Counted from the stretch's first letter, positions 8,050 through 16,419 are shown. The stretch is DNA of 16,706 nucleotides from Flavicella sp963932955 (GCA_963932955.1 CAWVRK010000028.1:1-16706); one strand, 5' to 3'. Numbers and translations: made by a program. Notes: generated by a model from the sequence alone, not told the origin.

Positions 8050-8090
8050 ACAGCTGAAAAGAGAAAAAAACATGTTGAAATTGTCAAAAC

Positions 8091-9641
8091 CTATTTTCTC
8101 AGCAACTGGTGGAGTTGAAACTTAAATCCGAAATCCAAGCTGTAAGGAGTAAAATTGCCCTCTAATGGATTCACTTTCCCAAAATGCACATAGACATTTG
8201 ACTTGGGGGAAAGTATTCTTTCGATCCCAATAGCATATTGAAAAAGGAGACCACTTCCCAAGTTGATATTACCACCACCTGCAGCCCCAAAAACGGCTTT
8301 TGTAACGAACTCCCAATGATTGTAAAACGGAATGCTGTAGGTTGCACCCAAAAGCCCCTCTGCATAAGCTCCGTAGTCTCCTTGATAAGCCCAAACAGTC
8401 CCTCCGTGCAAACGAAAGCGGTCATTCAAATGCTTTTGAACTTCAAAACCGAGCAGCTGAAAAGAAGTCAAATAAGGCCTGCCTGACTTGTCAAGCGCCT
8501 TACTAGATGAAAAATACGTCCTGTTAAAAGTTGCAAATGACAAGTGATTTTCGCTATAGTCACTAGCAGGCACCTTAAAATGTGTGACTCCTTTCGGAAG
8601 CTTTGTGGGGGCTAGCAATTCAAAAGATTTACCGAGGCTCAATTCGAAGTGGTTCGTCGTAAAATCTCCCCAAGGAGACCATGTTTTTCCAGTCATCAAT
8701 TGGAGGTCGTAGTTATTTTTCAAACGCAGAGAAAGCCCTACCTCAGCTTGTGCAATGGCACCTCCTCCCGATTTGATTGCGCCCCCTCCACTTGGACCAA
8801 AAAGAAGATTGGTTTTCAAAGAAAGTCCATCGTTGATTAGCGCATAACGACCTCCCATCCCAACCAAAATCGACATGTATCCATCAATTCCTCCTTGAAA
8901 AGCACCATTGGTTTTGAAAACACCATGCCAATAGTTTCCGAGACGTTTCTCTATTTGAATGCCTACCAAACCTGCAGTTCCAAGAGGTTTTGTCGCTTTG
9001 TCTGAGCCTCCTCCTTTTTGCAATTGGAAATAGCGAGTGCCTACCAATGCAAAGCGAACCGAACGAATCCGTGGGACACTGATTTCTAGGGCTGAAGAAA
9101 CAATTTCATTTGTTTTAAAATAATTGTCTCCCTGCAGGCTCAGTCCAAAATGGAGCTGATTTCCTGAAATATTACCCGATGGAAAATCGATTCGAGAAAC
9201 ACCAAGGTGCAGTCCTAGGTTTCCAAGTCTTTTCTCCACAAACAAATGAGGTCGCACAATAAGTCCTCCCCCATCGTCAGCGGCACCGCCACCACCGCCG
9301 CCAACAAAACCTCCCAAATCGAGGAATAGACCGCTCTCAAACAGTTTCGTTCGCAATCCGCTTGATACGCCCAAAGTAATCAGACCGGGGCGAATGCCCT
9401 GCATGGTAGAATAAGAAGTAATTCCAAAATAACGCTCGGTGGATTGATGTGTGCGGCTAAAAAGGTCAAAGCCAATGCCCACAAAACCCAAATCAGGCTC
9501 TTCACTCATAGAAACCGTTTCCCAACTCAAACGGTAACGATTTGGAACCTTTTCAACTAGGTAATCTTGAGAAACTGCTGAAAAGGAAACCACTAAAAAT
9601 AACCTTAAAAAGAGGTTTGGAAAACTTGCTGTGAATTTCAT
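8091..9641 (-). CDS. Putative outer-membrane beta-barrel protein made of three internal repeats
   Basis: No named family recognised. The 516 residues start with a signal peptide (about 1-25, ending in SFSAVSQ) and then consist of alternating amphipathic strands with Gly-rich turns, no Cys-rich or enzymatic motifs, and a terminal strand FGFKFQLHQLLRK, as in outer-membrane barrels. The mature chain is three copies of one unit: VGIGF at 54, VGIQI at 226 and LGFEV at 397 are equivalent, about 171 residues apart. Each copy has a G-rich loop (GGFVGGGGGGAADDGGG at 110-126; FGPSGGGAIKSGGG at 281-294; FGAAGGGNINLGSG at 451-464) followed by a strand, then ...EKRLGN/RLKNNY/ERILSP, and a closing strand (LHFGLSL, FELSLGK, LDFGFKF). 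It follows nhaC by 23 nt and is likely co-transcribed. Function unknown. Confidence 0.75.
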   Translation of the reverse strand: MKFTASFPNLFLRLFLVVSFSAVSQDYLVEKVPNRYRLSWETVSMSEEPDLGFVGIGFDLFSRTHQSTERYFGITSYSTMQGIRPGLITLGVSSGLRTKLFESGLFLDLGGFVGGGGGGAADDGGGLIVRPHLFVEKRLGNLGLHLGVSRIDFPSGNISGNQLHFGLSLQGDNYFKTNEIVSSALEISVPRIRSVRFALVGTRYFQLQKGGGSDKATKPLGTAGLVGIQIEKRLGNYWHGVFKTNGAFQGGIDGYMSILVGMGGRYALINDGLSLKTNLLFGPSGGGAIKSGGGAIAQAEVGLSLRLKNNYDLQLMTGKTWSPWGDFTTNHFELSLGKSFELLAPTKLPKGVTHFKVPASDYSENHLSFATFNRTYFSSSKALDKSGRPYLTSFQLLGFEVQKHLNDRFRLHGGTVWAYQGDYGAYAEGLLGATYSIPFYNHWEFVTKAVFGAAGGGNINLGSGLLFQYAIGIERILSPKSNVYVHFGKVNPLEGNFTPYSLDFGFKFQLHQLLRK

Positions 9642-9664
9642 CGTCTGAATCGTTTAATATGTTG

Positions 9665-11095
9665 TTAGTTTTTGTAAAGTTGTCGAATTTTAATCTGTAA
9701 AGCCGCAAAAAACAGCGTTGTAAAAGGGCTTAAATAATTGAAAACCGCATAAACAAGATAGTCGGCAACGGAAACCCCCAAAACACTTGACTGATAAGCA
9801 CCACAGGTGTTCCAAGGAATCAAAACCGAAGTTACAGTCCCCGAGTCTTCTAAGGTCCGGCTTAAATTTTCTGGAGCCAATCCTTTTTCTTCGTAAGCCT
9901 TTTTAAACATTTTTCCAGGGATCACAATTGCTAAATACTGGTCAGAAGCAATGGCATTCAGTCCCAAACAACTCAGGACAGTACTCGCAAACAAACCAAA
10001 AACAGAATCGGCTATTTGCAACAGGGATTCCGTGATTTTTGAAAGAGCACCTATGGCTTCCATTACCCCACCAAAGACCATCGCAGACAAAATCAAAAGC
10101 ACAGTCCACAGCATTCCTTTCATACCTCCTGAACCAAACAATTCATTCAGTGCAGCATTTTCCGATTCTATTTGCAGGTCTGTAAAAATAGCCATCGAGA
10201 GCGTCTTCAAACGAGATCCTGGAAGGCTTTCGATCAGTTCAGACTGAAAAAAGAAAGCAAAAACTGCGGCCATCAGTACCCCGGATAACAAAGCTACTAA
10301 GGGCTTTGTCTTTAACAAAATCAACAACACGACCGTTGCAGGTACTGCAAACAACCAAGGAGTGATGTAAAACGTATTTTCAATAATCCTAAGCAAATTG
10401 CTCAGGTCTGCCGTACCCGTTGTTTCTATCTGAAAACTGAGAAATCCAAAAACTAGCAAGGTGATTAAAAAAGTGGGAACCGTGGTGTAAGACATGTACT
10501 TGATGTGAGTAAACAAGTCTGTACCTGCCATGGCAGGTGCTAAATTTGTAGTGTCGCTCAAAGGAGACATTTTGTCTCCAAAATAGGCACCTGAAATGAC
10601 CGCTCCTGCAATCATTCCGGCAGGAATCCCTAGTGCAGAACCAATACCAACCAAAGCAATCCCTACAGTTGCGGAAGTCGTCCAAGAACTTCCCGTAGCC
10701 AAAGAAATGATGGCAGAAATCAACACCGAAGCCGGTAGAAAAAAAGAGGGACTCAAGACCTGCAATCCGTAATAAACCATTGCGGGAATAATACCACCCA
10801 CAAGCCAGGTACCTGACAAAGCACCTACCAAAAACAAAATAAGAATGGGCACTCCCACACTTTTAATGTTGGAAACAATCTCTTGAAGCATAAACGGAAC
10901 CGCTACTTTGTTCGAAAGTCCTAACAGCACGGCAAGCCCTGAAGCGAGCAATAAGATCCATTGATTGGAATAGTCCCCAAACATGACTCCTCCGGCAAAA
11001 AAAATATTACAAGCGAGCAGCAACATTAGAAATCCTACAGACAGCAAGGCAAGTCCCAATCTCAATTCACTGCTCTTTTGTCTGCTGTTCTCCAT
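9665..11095 (-). CDS. nhaC: Na+/H+ antiporter, NhaC family
   Basis: Inner-membrane carrier that expels Na+ (or exchanges it with an organic substrate, as in malate/lactate antiporters of the family) against H+. The 476 residues form about eleven hydrophobic segments. Family markers are LATGSSWTTSATVGIA, the conserved GDKMSPLSDTTNLAP stretch (173-187), and late in the protein SDQYLAIVIPGKMFKKAYEEKGL and ...LEDSGTVTSVLIPWNTCGA. The ATG at 11095 is preferred over an in-frame TTG at 11104. A good promoter lies 27 nt upstream. First gene of a probable two-gene unit with the triplicated outer-membrane protein. Sodium export fits a marine organism; the exact substrate cannot be fixed from sequence. 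Confidence 0.92.
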   Translation of the reverse strand: MENSRQKSSELRLGLALLSVGFLMLLLACNIFFAGGVMFGDYSNQWILLLASGLAVLLGLSNKVAVPFMLQEIVSNIKSVGVPILILFLVGALSGTWLVGGIIPAMVYYGLQVLSPSFFLPASVLISAIISLATGSSWTTSATVGIALVGIGSALGIPAGMIAGAVISGAYFGDKMSPLSDTTNLAPAMAGTDLFTHIKYMSYTTVPTFLITLLVFGFLSFQIETTGTADLSNLLRIIENTFYITPWLFAVPATVVLLILLKTKPLVALLSGVLMAAVFAFFFQSELIESLPGSRLKTLSMAIFTDLQIESENAALNELFGSGGMKGMLWTVLLILSAMVFGGVMEAIGALSKITESLLQIADSVFGLFASTVLSCLGLNAIASDQYLAIVIPGKMFKKAYEEKGLAPENLSRTLEDSGTVTSVLIPWNTCGAYQSSVLGVSVADYLVYAVFNYLSPFTTLFFAALQIKIRQLYKN

Positions 11096-11121
11096 AAACG
11101 CCAAGGGGTATTGTTAAAAGT

Positions 11122-11150
11122 CTAAAATACTATATTCTAAGGAACTGCAA
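11122..11150 (-). promoter_or_regulatory. Promoter of nhaC
   Basis: On the minus strand TTG (11150-11148), an 18-nt spacer, then TATTTTAG (11129-11122), one mismatch from the Bacteroidota consensus TTG-N17-23-TAnnTTTG. The predicted start is about 20 nt before the nhaC ATG. Confidence 0.6.
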
Positions 11151-11204
11151 AAAAACAAACACAGTCTTGCAAAACAAAGTGGCCATTGACACGCATTTGG
11201 GTGG

Positions 11205-11352
11205 TTTTCTTAAAAACCATTGGAAGTTATTCGAGGTGTCTGCAAGCCCAATCCCAACCACAACCAAAAGACATGATTGAGTTTCGGAAGCAATGTTGGC
11301 ATCGACGGCTATGAAACCTTTTTGAAATTCTTTGAAAACTACCTACTCTCAT
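11205..11352 (-). pseudogene. dtd: Remnant of dtd, D-aminoacyl-tRNA deacylase (N-terminal third, frameshifted)
   Basis: Intact Dtd removes D-amino acids from tRNA. On the minus strand, 44 nt after the rsgA stop, ATG at 11352 begins MRVGSFQRISK, close to the usual MRVVIQRVSKAS start. After the A5 run near 11320 the homology moves to another frame and continues as GFIAVDANIASETQSCLLVVVGI then GLADTSNNFQWFLRK, matching the Dtd pattern (...I..GLLVLVGI..ADT..D..WL..K). Both pieces are collinear. Homology ends at about 11205; the remaining two thirds, with the catalytic SQFTL and NxGPVT motifs, are missing. What follows is the nhaC promoter region. Found by reading the gap in three frames; too broken to appear as an open frame. 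Confidence 0.75.
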
Positions 11353-11396
11353 GGGCCTGTTTTCTTCATATCAAAAAGAACAAAATCCAAAACGCG

Positions 11397-12338
11397 TCAG
11401 GCCCCATAAATATCTTGCCGAAAATGCTCCTCTTCTCCTTTGACAATTTGCAAATAACTGAAATAGCGGGAGGGTGCAATGCGATCGGCTTCCAGTCCTA
11501 ATTTTACAGCGCATTTGGGCTCGTCTATGTGCATGCAGTTGTGAAATTTACAGTCTTGTTTCAATTTGAAAAACTCGGGAAAACAACCCGAAATTTCCTC
11601 CTTTTCAAAATCGACCATCCCAAATCCTTTGATACCCGGAGTATCGATGATAAAACCCCCAAAACTCAAGGGATGCATCTCTGCAAAGGTCGTGCTGTGC
11701 TGCCCTTGCTGGTGCTGTTCAGAAATCTCCAAAGTTTTTAGGTTTAAGCCGGGTTCAATAGCATTGACTAATGTGGATTTTCCGACGCCAGAATGCCCCG
11801 AGAACAAGCTTACTTTGTCTTGCATCAAAGCTTTTACCGCATCGAGATTCTTGCCGTTTTTGGCAGAAACCCCCATACAGTGGTAGCCGATTTTGGTGTA
11901 GATGTCACACAATTCCTCTTTGATTTCAGCTATTTCATCAGAGTACGTGTCCACTTTATTAAACAATAGAGTCACAGGGATGTGGTAGGCTTCTGCAGCA
12001 ACCAAAAACCGGTCGATAAAACTCGTTGAGGTTGGTGGATTGTCAATCGTAATAAGTAAAAAAGCACGGTCGATATTAGAAGCAATGATGTGGGATTGTT
12101 TGGACAAATTTACAGATTTTCGAACGATGTAATTTCTGCGCTCGTGAATCTTTGCAATCACGCCGGTTTCCTTCTTTGGCTCCAAATCAAAATCCACTTG
12201 ATCTCCGACAGAAACGGGGTTGGTACTTTTAATACCTTCCAAGCGAAACTTCCCTCGAATTCTACATTTATAAACAGAAGCACCTTCCGTTCTTACAAGG
12301 TACCAACTTCCGGTTGATTTGATTACTACCCCATTCAT
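11397..12338 (-). CDS. rsgA: Ribosome small subunit-dependent GTPase A (RsgA/YjeQ)
   Basis: Circularly permuted GTPase that checks late maturation of the 30S subunit. The 313 residues carry an N-terminal OB fold (about 1-70), then the permuted GTPase motifs in the order G4 NKVD (127-130), G1 GHSGVGKS (181-188), and G3 DTPG (232-235), then a zinc knuckle with Cys263, Cys268, His270 and Cys276 (CKFHNCMHIDEPKC). Length and motif order are normal. ATG at 12338 gives the expected MNGVVIKSTGSWY start. It follows the aromatic operon in the same direction but has its own -7 box. The dead dtd directly behind it is its usual flavobacterial neighbour as I recall it. Confidence 0.96.
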   Translation of the reverse strand: MNGVVIKSTGSWYLVRTEGASVYKCRIRGKFRLEGIKSTNPVSVGDQVDFDLEPKKETGVIAKIHERRNYIVRKSVNLSKQSHIIASNIDRAFLLITIDNPPTSTSFIDRFLVAAEAYHIPVTLLFNKVDTYSDEIAEIKEELCDIYTKIGYHCMGVSAKNGKNLDAVKALMQDKVSLFSGHSGVGKSTLVNAIEPGLNLKTLEISEQHQQGQHSTTFAEMHPLSFGGFIIDTPGIKGFGMVDFEKEEISGCFPEFFKLKQDCKFHNCMHIDEPKCAVKLGLEADRIAPSRYFSYLQIVKGEEEHFRQDIYGA

Positions 12339-12355
12339 ACTGTGCTGGTTTTGAA

Positions 12356-12363
12356 CAAAAATA
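12356..12363 (-). promoter_or_regulatory. -7 promoter element TATTTTTG of rsgA
   Basis: TATTTTTG on the minus strand is an exact TAnnTTTG, 18 nt before the rsgA ATG. CTG rather than TTG stands 18 nt upstream, so the -33 element is imperfect. The box coincides with the T tract of the hairpin described at 12356-12397. Confidence 0.5.
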
Positions 12364-12397
12364 CCACAAAGACCTCAATAACAGTGGGAATTTGTGG
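12356..12397 (-). terminator. Candidate terminator of the aromatic operon
   Basis: On the minus strand CCACAAA (12397-12391) can pair with TTTGTGG (12370-12364) across a 20-nt loop, followed by TATTTTTG. The stem is 7 bp with a large loop and a short T run, so termination may be partial, leaving some read-through into rsgA. Confidence 0.4.
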
Positions 12398-12436
12398 CAT
12401 TTAATAAATGATTGTCAAAAAAAATTGCAATCCAAT

Positions 12437-13519
12437 CTATTTGGAACTGACAATAGTTTCTTGATGGTTGATCGATTCTTGGTGAATAGATTTAAAAATA
12501 GACTCTACAAAAGCATCACTCAATCCTCTTGCTGTTCCTTCTTTCTTAACCGATTCTAAAATAGCTGCCCACCTGTCGTCTTGTAAAATAGAAATATTTT
12601 TTCCTTTTTTTACTTCGCCAATCTGTTCCACTACTTTCATACGTTCTGACAAAGTGTCTAAAATATGGTTGTCGATGACATCGATTTCTGCTCTCAATCC
12701 CAGCAGTTGATCCAACGCTTCTCCCTCTGCTTTGGGCTCTCTTACTTTCAAATCGTTCATAATCGCTACTAAGCGATCTGGAGTGATTTGTTGAGCTGCA
12801 TCTGACCAAGCGTCGTCTGGAGTGACATGTGTTTCAATCATCAATCCCTCAAAGTTCAAATCTAAAGCGATTTGAGAAATTTCTTGGATCCCTGTTCTGT
12901 TTCCACAGATGTGAGAAGGGTCGTTGATGATTGGCAAATCTGGGTATTGTTGCTTCAAAGCAATTGGCAATTGCCATTGAGGGACATTTCTGTATTTTGT
13001 CTTTTTGTAAGAAGAAAATCCTCTGTGGATAACTCCTAACTTTTTGATGTTTGCTTTGTACAAACGCTCTACCCCACCCAACCATAAGGCCAAGTCTGGA
13101 TTGATGGGGTTTTTGATCAAAACGATTTTATCTGTTCCTTCCAACGCATCTGCAATTTCTTGCACAGCAAAAGGATTTACCGTCGTTCTTGCACCCAACC
13201 AAAGGATGTCCACATCCGCTTCTAATGCCAGCTGAACATGGGCCAAATTCGCCACCTCAACAGCGATCATCATTCCCGTTTCTTTTTTGACGCGTTGCAA
13301 CCAAGGCAATGCCAAAGCGCCAACACCTTCAAAACCTCCTGGTCGTGTTCTCGGTTTCCAAACGCCTGCTCTAAAAACAGTGGCATCTGTATCTTTCAAT
13401 TCGTGAGCAATTTTTAATACTTGCTCTTCCGTTTCTGCACTACAAGGTCCTGCAATCACCAAGGGATGGTCTAACTGCATGTCATCTAACCAAGTTCTGA
13501 ATTCTTTTGTGTTTTCCAT
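12437..13519 (-). CDS. aroF: Bifunctional DAHP synthase / chorismate mutase
   Basis: Condenses phosphoenolpyruvate and erythrose-4-phosphate to DAHP, the entry to the shikimate pathway, and converts chorismate to prephenate. The 360 residues hold a type I-beta DAHP synthase (about 1-255) with GPCSAE (24-29), KPRTRPGGFEG (55-65), EVANLAHVQLAL, IKNPINPDLALWLGG, and NDPSHICGNR, then a linker and an AroQ-type chorismate mutase helix bundle (about 265-345: LDQLLGLRAEIDVIDNHILD, ERMKVVEQIGEVKK, DRWAAILESV). The fusion is typical of Bacteroidota; the mutase part likely also mediates feedback by prephenate in this class. Last gene of the operon, 47 nt after tyrA. The symbol varies between databases (aroA(G), aroF, pheB). 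Confidence 0.95.
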   Translation of the reverse strand: MENTKEFRTWLDDMQLDHPLVIAGPCSAETEEQVLKIAHELKDTDATVFRAGVWKPRTRPGGFEGVGALALPWLQRVKKETGMMIAVEVANLAHVQLALEADVDILWLGARTTVNPFAVQEIADALEGTDKIVLIKNPINPDLALWLGGVERLYKANIKKLGVIHRGFSSYKKTKYRNVPQWQLPIALKQQYPDLPIINDPSHICGNRTGIQEISQIALDLNFEGLMIETHVTPDDAWSDAAQQITPDRLVAIMNDLKVREPKAEGEALDQLLGLRAEIDVIDNHILDTLSERMKVVEQIGEVKKGKNISILQDDRWAAILESVKKEGTARGLSDAFVESIFKSIHQESINHQETIVSSK

Positions 13520-13566
13520 TGTGTATTTATTAATCGTCTTGTTTAATTTTTGCTTAAATCCTGTAT

Positions 13567-14421
13567 TTACTTTTTAATTCCATTTAAAATTTCTTTTATA
13601 TAATTGGTCTCCTGCATAGTTTGATGCAATGCCAATGTGTCTTCAGTAGCAATCATGTCTCGAAACGCTGACAAGTTTTTGATAAATGCATCCAAAGAAG
13701 TAAGAACGTTTTCCTTGTTTTCCACAAAAATGGGCGACCACATTTTGGGCGAACTTTTGGCCAAACGAACAGTAGATTCAAAACCACTACCCGCCATATC
13801 AAAAATATTCTGCGCTTCCTTTTCCATTTCCAACACCGTTTTGCCCAACATAAAAGAGCTGATGTGCGACAAGTGAGATACATAGGCTATGTGCTTGTCG
13901 TGTTCCGTGCTATTCATAAAAATCGTACGCATCTGCAAAGCTTCAAAGATCGACAAGGTTTTCTCTAACGAGGCCTCACTACTGAGTTCACGATCGCAGA
14001 TGATATTTACTTTTCCATCAAACAAATTGAAAATGGCTGCTTGGGGTCCAGAAAATTCAGTACCCGCAATGGGATGAACGGCGACAAAATTAACTCTTTT
14101 TGAATGCTTTACAACTTTTTTACAAATGTTTTCTTTGGTAGAGCCCACATCGAATACCAAAGCAGAGTCTTTCACCACATCCAAAACCTGCAAAGCCAGT
14201 TCTGGCGCATAATTGACGGGAACTGCCAAAACCACAATATCTGCAGATTCCACAATGGAAAAATCCGATATTTTGTCTACAATACCCAATTCCACGGCTT
14301 TTCTGGCATGATCGGCATTGGAATCGACTCCAAAAACAGTCCAATCGAAGTGCTTTTTCAGCTCTAAAGCCAAAGAACCTCCGATCAAACCCAATCCAAT
14401 TACGGCTACTTTTTGTTTCAT
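13567..14421 (-). CDS. tyrA: Prephenate dehydrogenase
   Basis: Oxidative decarboxylation of prephenate to 4-hydroxyphenylpyruvate with NAD(P)+, the tyrosine branch. The 284 residues begin with a Rossmann fold (KVAVIGLGLIGGSLALE, glycines at 9, 11, 14, 15), then VFDVGSTKENI, the catalytic-histidine segment FVAVHPIAGTEFSGP, and SHLSHISSFML in the helical dimer domain. No ACT domain follows, so feedback control is probably exerted at transcription or at DAHP synthase. The frame is open up to 14490, but the ATG at 14421 gives the family start and leaves a 20-nt gap to the aminotransferase stop; the longer form would overlap that gene and add a basic, non-conserved tail. Confidence 0.95.
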   Translation of the reverse strand: MKQKVAVIGLGLIGGSLALELKKHFDWTVFGVDSNADHARKAVELGIVDKISDFSIVESADIVVLAVPVNYAPELALQVLDVVKDSALVFDVGSTKENICKKVVKHSKRVNFVAVHPIAGTEFSGPQAAIFNLFDGKVNIICDRELSSEASLEKTLSIFEALQMRTIFMNSTEHDKHIAYVSHLSHISSFMLGKTVLEMEKEAQNIFDMAGSGFESTVRLAKSSPKMWSPIFVENKENVLTSLDAFIKNLSAFRDMIATEDTLALHQTMQETNYIKEILNGIKK

Positions 14422-14441
14422 TTTCTTATCGTTTACAGACC

Positions 14442-15590
14442 TTACTGCAGTCTCTTTAAGACTTCTTTTAATTTTTCTTCTGTCACACACAAAGACAGTC
14501 GGATGTAGCCTTCTCCATTGGCTCCAAAAACAGTTCCCGGTGTAAGAAATACATCTTTTTCGTACAACAGCATGTCGGTCATCTGCTCCGAACGAATGCC
14601 TTTTGGCAACTTGGCCCAGACAAACATACCTCCGTTTTCTTTGTTGTACTCACAGTCCAAGGCGTCTAAAATATTCCAAGTAAGCTGTCTTCTCACTGCG
14701 TAAACTGCATTGATTTTATCAAACCATTCGCGTGACAATTCCAAGGCTTTGACTGCTCCTTTTTGAATGCCGTAAAACATCCCCGAATCCATGTTGCTTT
14801 TCACTTTCAAGATCTCAGACAAATACGCTGCAGCTCCACTGACCATCCCAACACGCCAACCTGCCATGTTGAAAGACTTGCTCAAAGAATTCAATTCCAA
14901 TGCGACCTCTTTGGCACCTTCGTATTGTAAAATACTTTTTGGAGCTTCATTCAAAATAAAGCTGTAAGGATTGTCATTGATCAAAAGAATCTCGTGTTTT
15001 TTTGCAAAAGCGATCAGCGCTGCAAACAAAACAGCATTCGCATCGGTTCCCGTAGGCATGTGAGGATAATTGACCCACATGATTTTTACTTTAGACAAAT
15101 CCTTTTTTTCCAAGTCCTCAAAATCTGGCCACCAAGCTTTCTTTTCCGTTAGGTTGTAATATACCGGTTCGGCTCCGACCAACTTGGTTACTGAACTATA
15201 GGTTGGATAGCCAGGATCGGGAATCAAAACCTGATCACCTTCGTTTAGAAAAGCCATCGAAATGTGCATGATTCCTTCCTTAGAGCCCAACAAAGGCAAA
15301 ATTTCATGTGAAGGATTCAAATCTACCCCGTAATGAGTTTTGTAAAAGCCCGCCATGGCATCTCTCAACTCGGGAATTCCTTGGTAACTTTTATAGGCAT
15401 GTGCCATCGGATCAGAAAGTGACGCCGACATGGCTGCCACAACTTCCTTGGGAGGGTCCAAATCGGGACTTCCGATTCCCAAACTAATAATTGGTTTTCC
15501 TGCGGACACCAACTGAGCTACTTCTCTCAATTTCTTGGAAAAATAATATTCCTTTACCTCAGCGAGTCGGGTTGCTTTTGCAATCATCAT
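14442..15590 (-). CDS. Pyridoxal-phosphate aminotransferase, class I/II (aromatic amino acid operon)
   Basis: Probably transaminates phenylpyruvate and 4-hydroxyphenylpyruvate to Phe and Tyr, or prephenate to arogenate; the operon, not the sequence alone, points to aromatic substrates. The 382 residues are a fold-type I aminotransferase: LGIGSPDLDPP (37-47) near the N-terminus, PDPGYPTY (124-131), NYPHMPTG (174-181), DNPYS (206-210), and the PLP lysine in SLSKSFNMAGWRVG (Lys238), with RLSLC near the end. The NYPHMPTG motif differs from the common NPNNPTG, so the usual PLP-contacting Asn is not obvious. Its ATG overlaps the pheA TGA (ATGA, 4 nt), a sign of coupled translation; a second in-frame ATG follows at 15587. 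Confidence 0.9.
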   Translation of the reverse strand: MMIAKATRLAEVKEYYFSKKLREVAQLVSAGKPIISLGIGSPDLDPPKEVVAAMSASLSDPMAHAYKSYQGIPELRDAMAGFYKTHYGVDLNPSHEILPLLGSKEGIMHISMAFLNEGDQVLIPDPGYPTYSSVTKLVGAEPVYYNLTEKKAWWPDFEDLEKKDLSKVKIMWVNYPHMPTGTDANAVLFAALIAFAKKHEILLINDNPYSFILNEAPKSILQYEGAKEVALELNSLSKSFNMAGWRVGMVSGAAAYLSEILKVKSNMDSGMFYGIQKGAVKALELSREWFDKINAVYAVRRQLTWNILDALDCEYNKENGGMFVWAKLPKGIRSEQMTDMLLYEKDVFLTPGTVFGANGEGYIRLSLCVTEEKLKEVLKRLQ

Positions 15591-16399
15591 TTGTAATTGT
15601 TTTGATATTCTCCCAGAATTTTACAACTGGACACTTTGGCATTGATGTCTTTCAACGCATTTTTATACTCTTGCACATCCTCAAATACCAAATCGGCAAA
15701 AAAGGCGTATTCCCATGGTTTTTCTATAATGGGCAACGATTGTATTTTGGACAGGTTCACTTGGTGTTTTGCCAACTCCATCAACACTTCTCCCAAAGAA
15801 CCACTCGTGTCTTTCAAAACGAATTTGAGAGAGGCTTTGGTCAAAACCGTCGGTGTTTCTTTTTTCTTTAAAATGACAAACCGCGTATGGTTGTCTTTGA
15901 TTGTTTGGATTTCAGAGGCCAAAATATCCAAGCCGTAGATCTCCGCAGCCAACGAACTCGCAATGGCAGCCACCCCCTTCAATTGTTCGTCTTGGATGCG
16001 CCTGGCAACTTCTGCCGTATCCTTGTCTTCTACCAAATGAATGTGAGGGTACCTGTTAAAAAACTTACGGCACTGCAACAAGGCCATGGGATGGGAATAC
16101 ACTTCCTTTACATCCTCTATCTTTTGACCTTGCAAAACCATCAAATTGTGATGGATGGGCAAGTAATACTCCCCGGCGATGGACAAACTGGATTCATCAA
16201 TCAAAGCGTAATTGGGAAGAATCGCTCCCGCAATGGAATTTTCAATTGCCATCACCGCAACGTCCGCTTCCCCGTTCAAAACCAAGCTTGGCATTTCAGC
16301 AAATGTCATGCATTCCAAAAAGGCATTGTCTTGCCCAAAATAATTTTCGGCAACAATGTGGTGGTAAGATCCTCGTATTCCTTGAATGGCTATTTTCAT
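15587..16399 (-). CDS. pheA: Prephenate dehydratase with ACT domain
   Basis: Converts prephenate to phenylpyruvate, the phenylalanine branch. The 270 residues consist of a prephenate dehydratase domain (about 1-180; KIAIQGIRGSYHHIVAENYF, MAIENSIAGAILPNYALI, LVEDKDTAEVARRI, and the catalytic-site HTRFVIL stretch) and an ACT regulatory domain (about 185-265; SGSLGEVLMELAKHQVNLSKIQSLP then PWEYAFFADL), which in the family binds Phe for feedback inhibition. No chorismate mutase domain is fused here; that activity is in the last gene of the operon. First structural gene of the operon, located 20 nt after an attenuator terminator, so it is controlled both at transcription and by product binding. 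Confidence 0.96.
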   Translation of the reverse strand: MKIAIQGIRGSYHHIVAENYFGQDNAFLECMTFAEMPSLVLNGEADVAVMAIENSIAGAILPNYALIDESSLSIAGEYYLPIHHNLMVLQGQKIEDVKEVYSHPMALLQCRKFFNRYPHIHLVEDKDTAEVARRIQDEQLKGVAAIASSLAAEIYGLDILASEIQTIKDNHTRFVILKKKETPTVLTKASLKFVLKDTSGSLGEVLMELAKHQVNLSKIQSLPIIEKPWEYAFFADLVFEDVQEYKNALKDINAKVSSCKILGEYQNNYK

Positions 16400-16419
16400 T
16401 TGCTATTTTTTCTTTACAC

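Noticed and set aside
11277..11501. Plus-strand open frame of 74 codons over the rsgA end
   Set aside because: It spans the antisense of rsgA and the dtd remnant; the minus-strand reading has clear homology and this one none.
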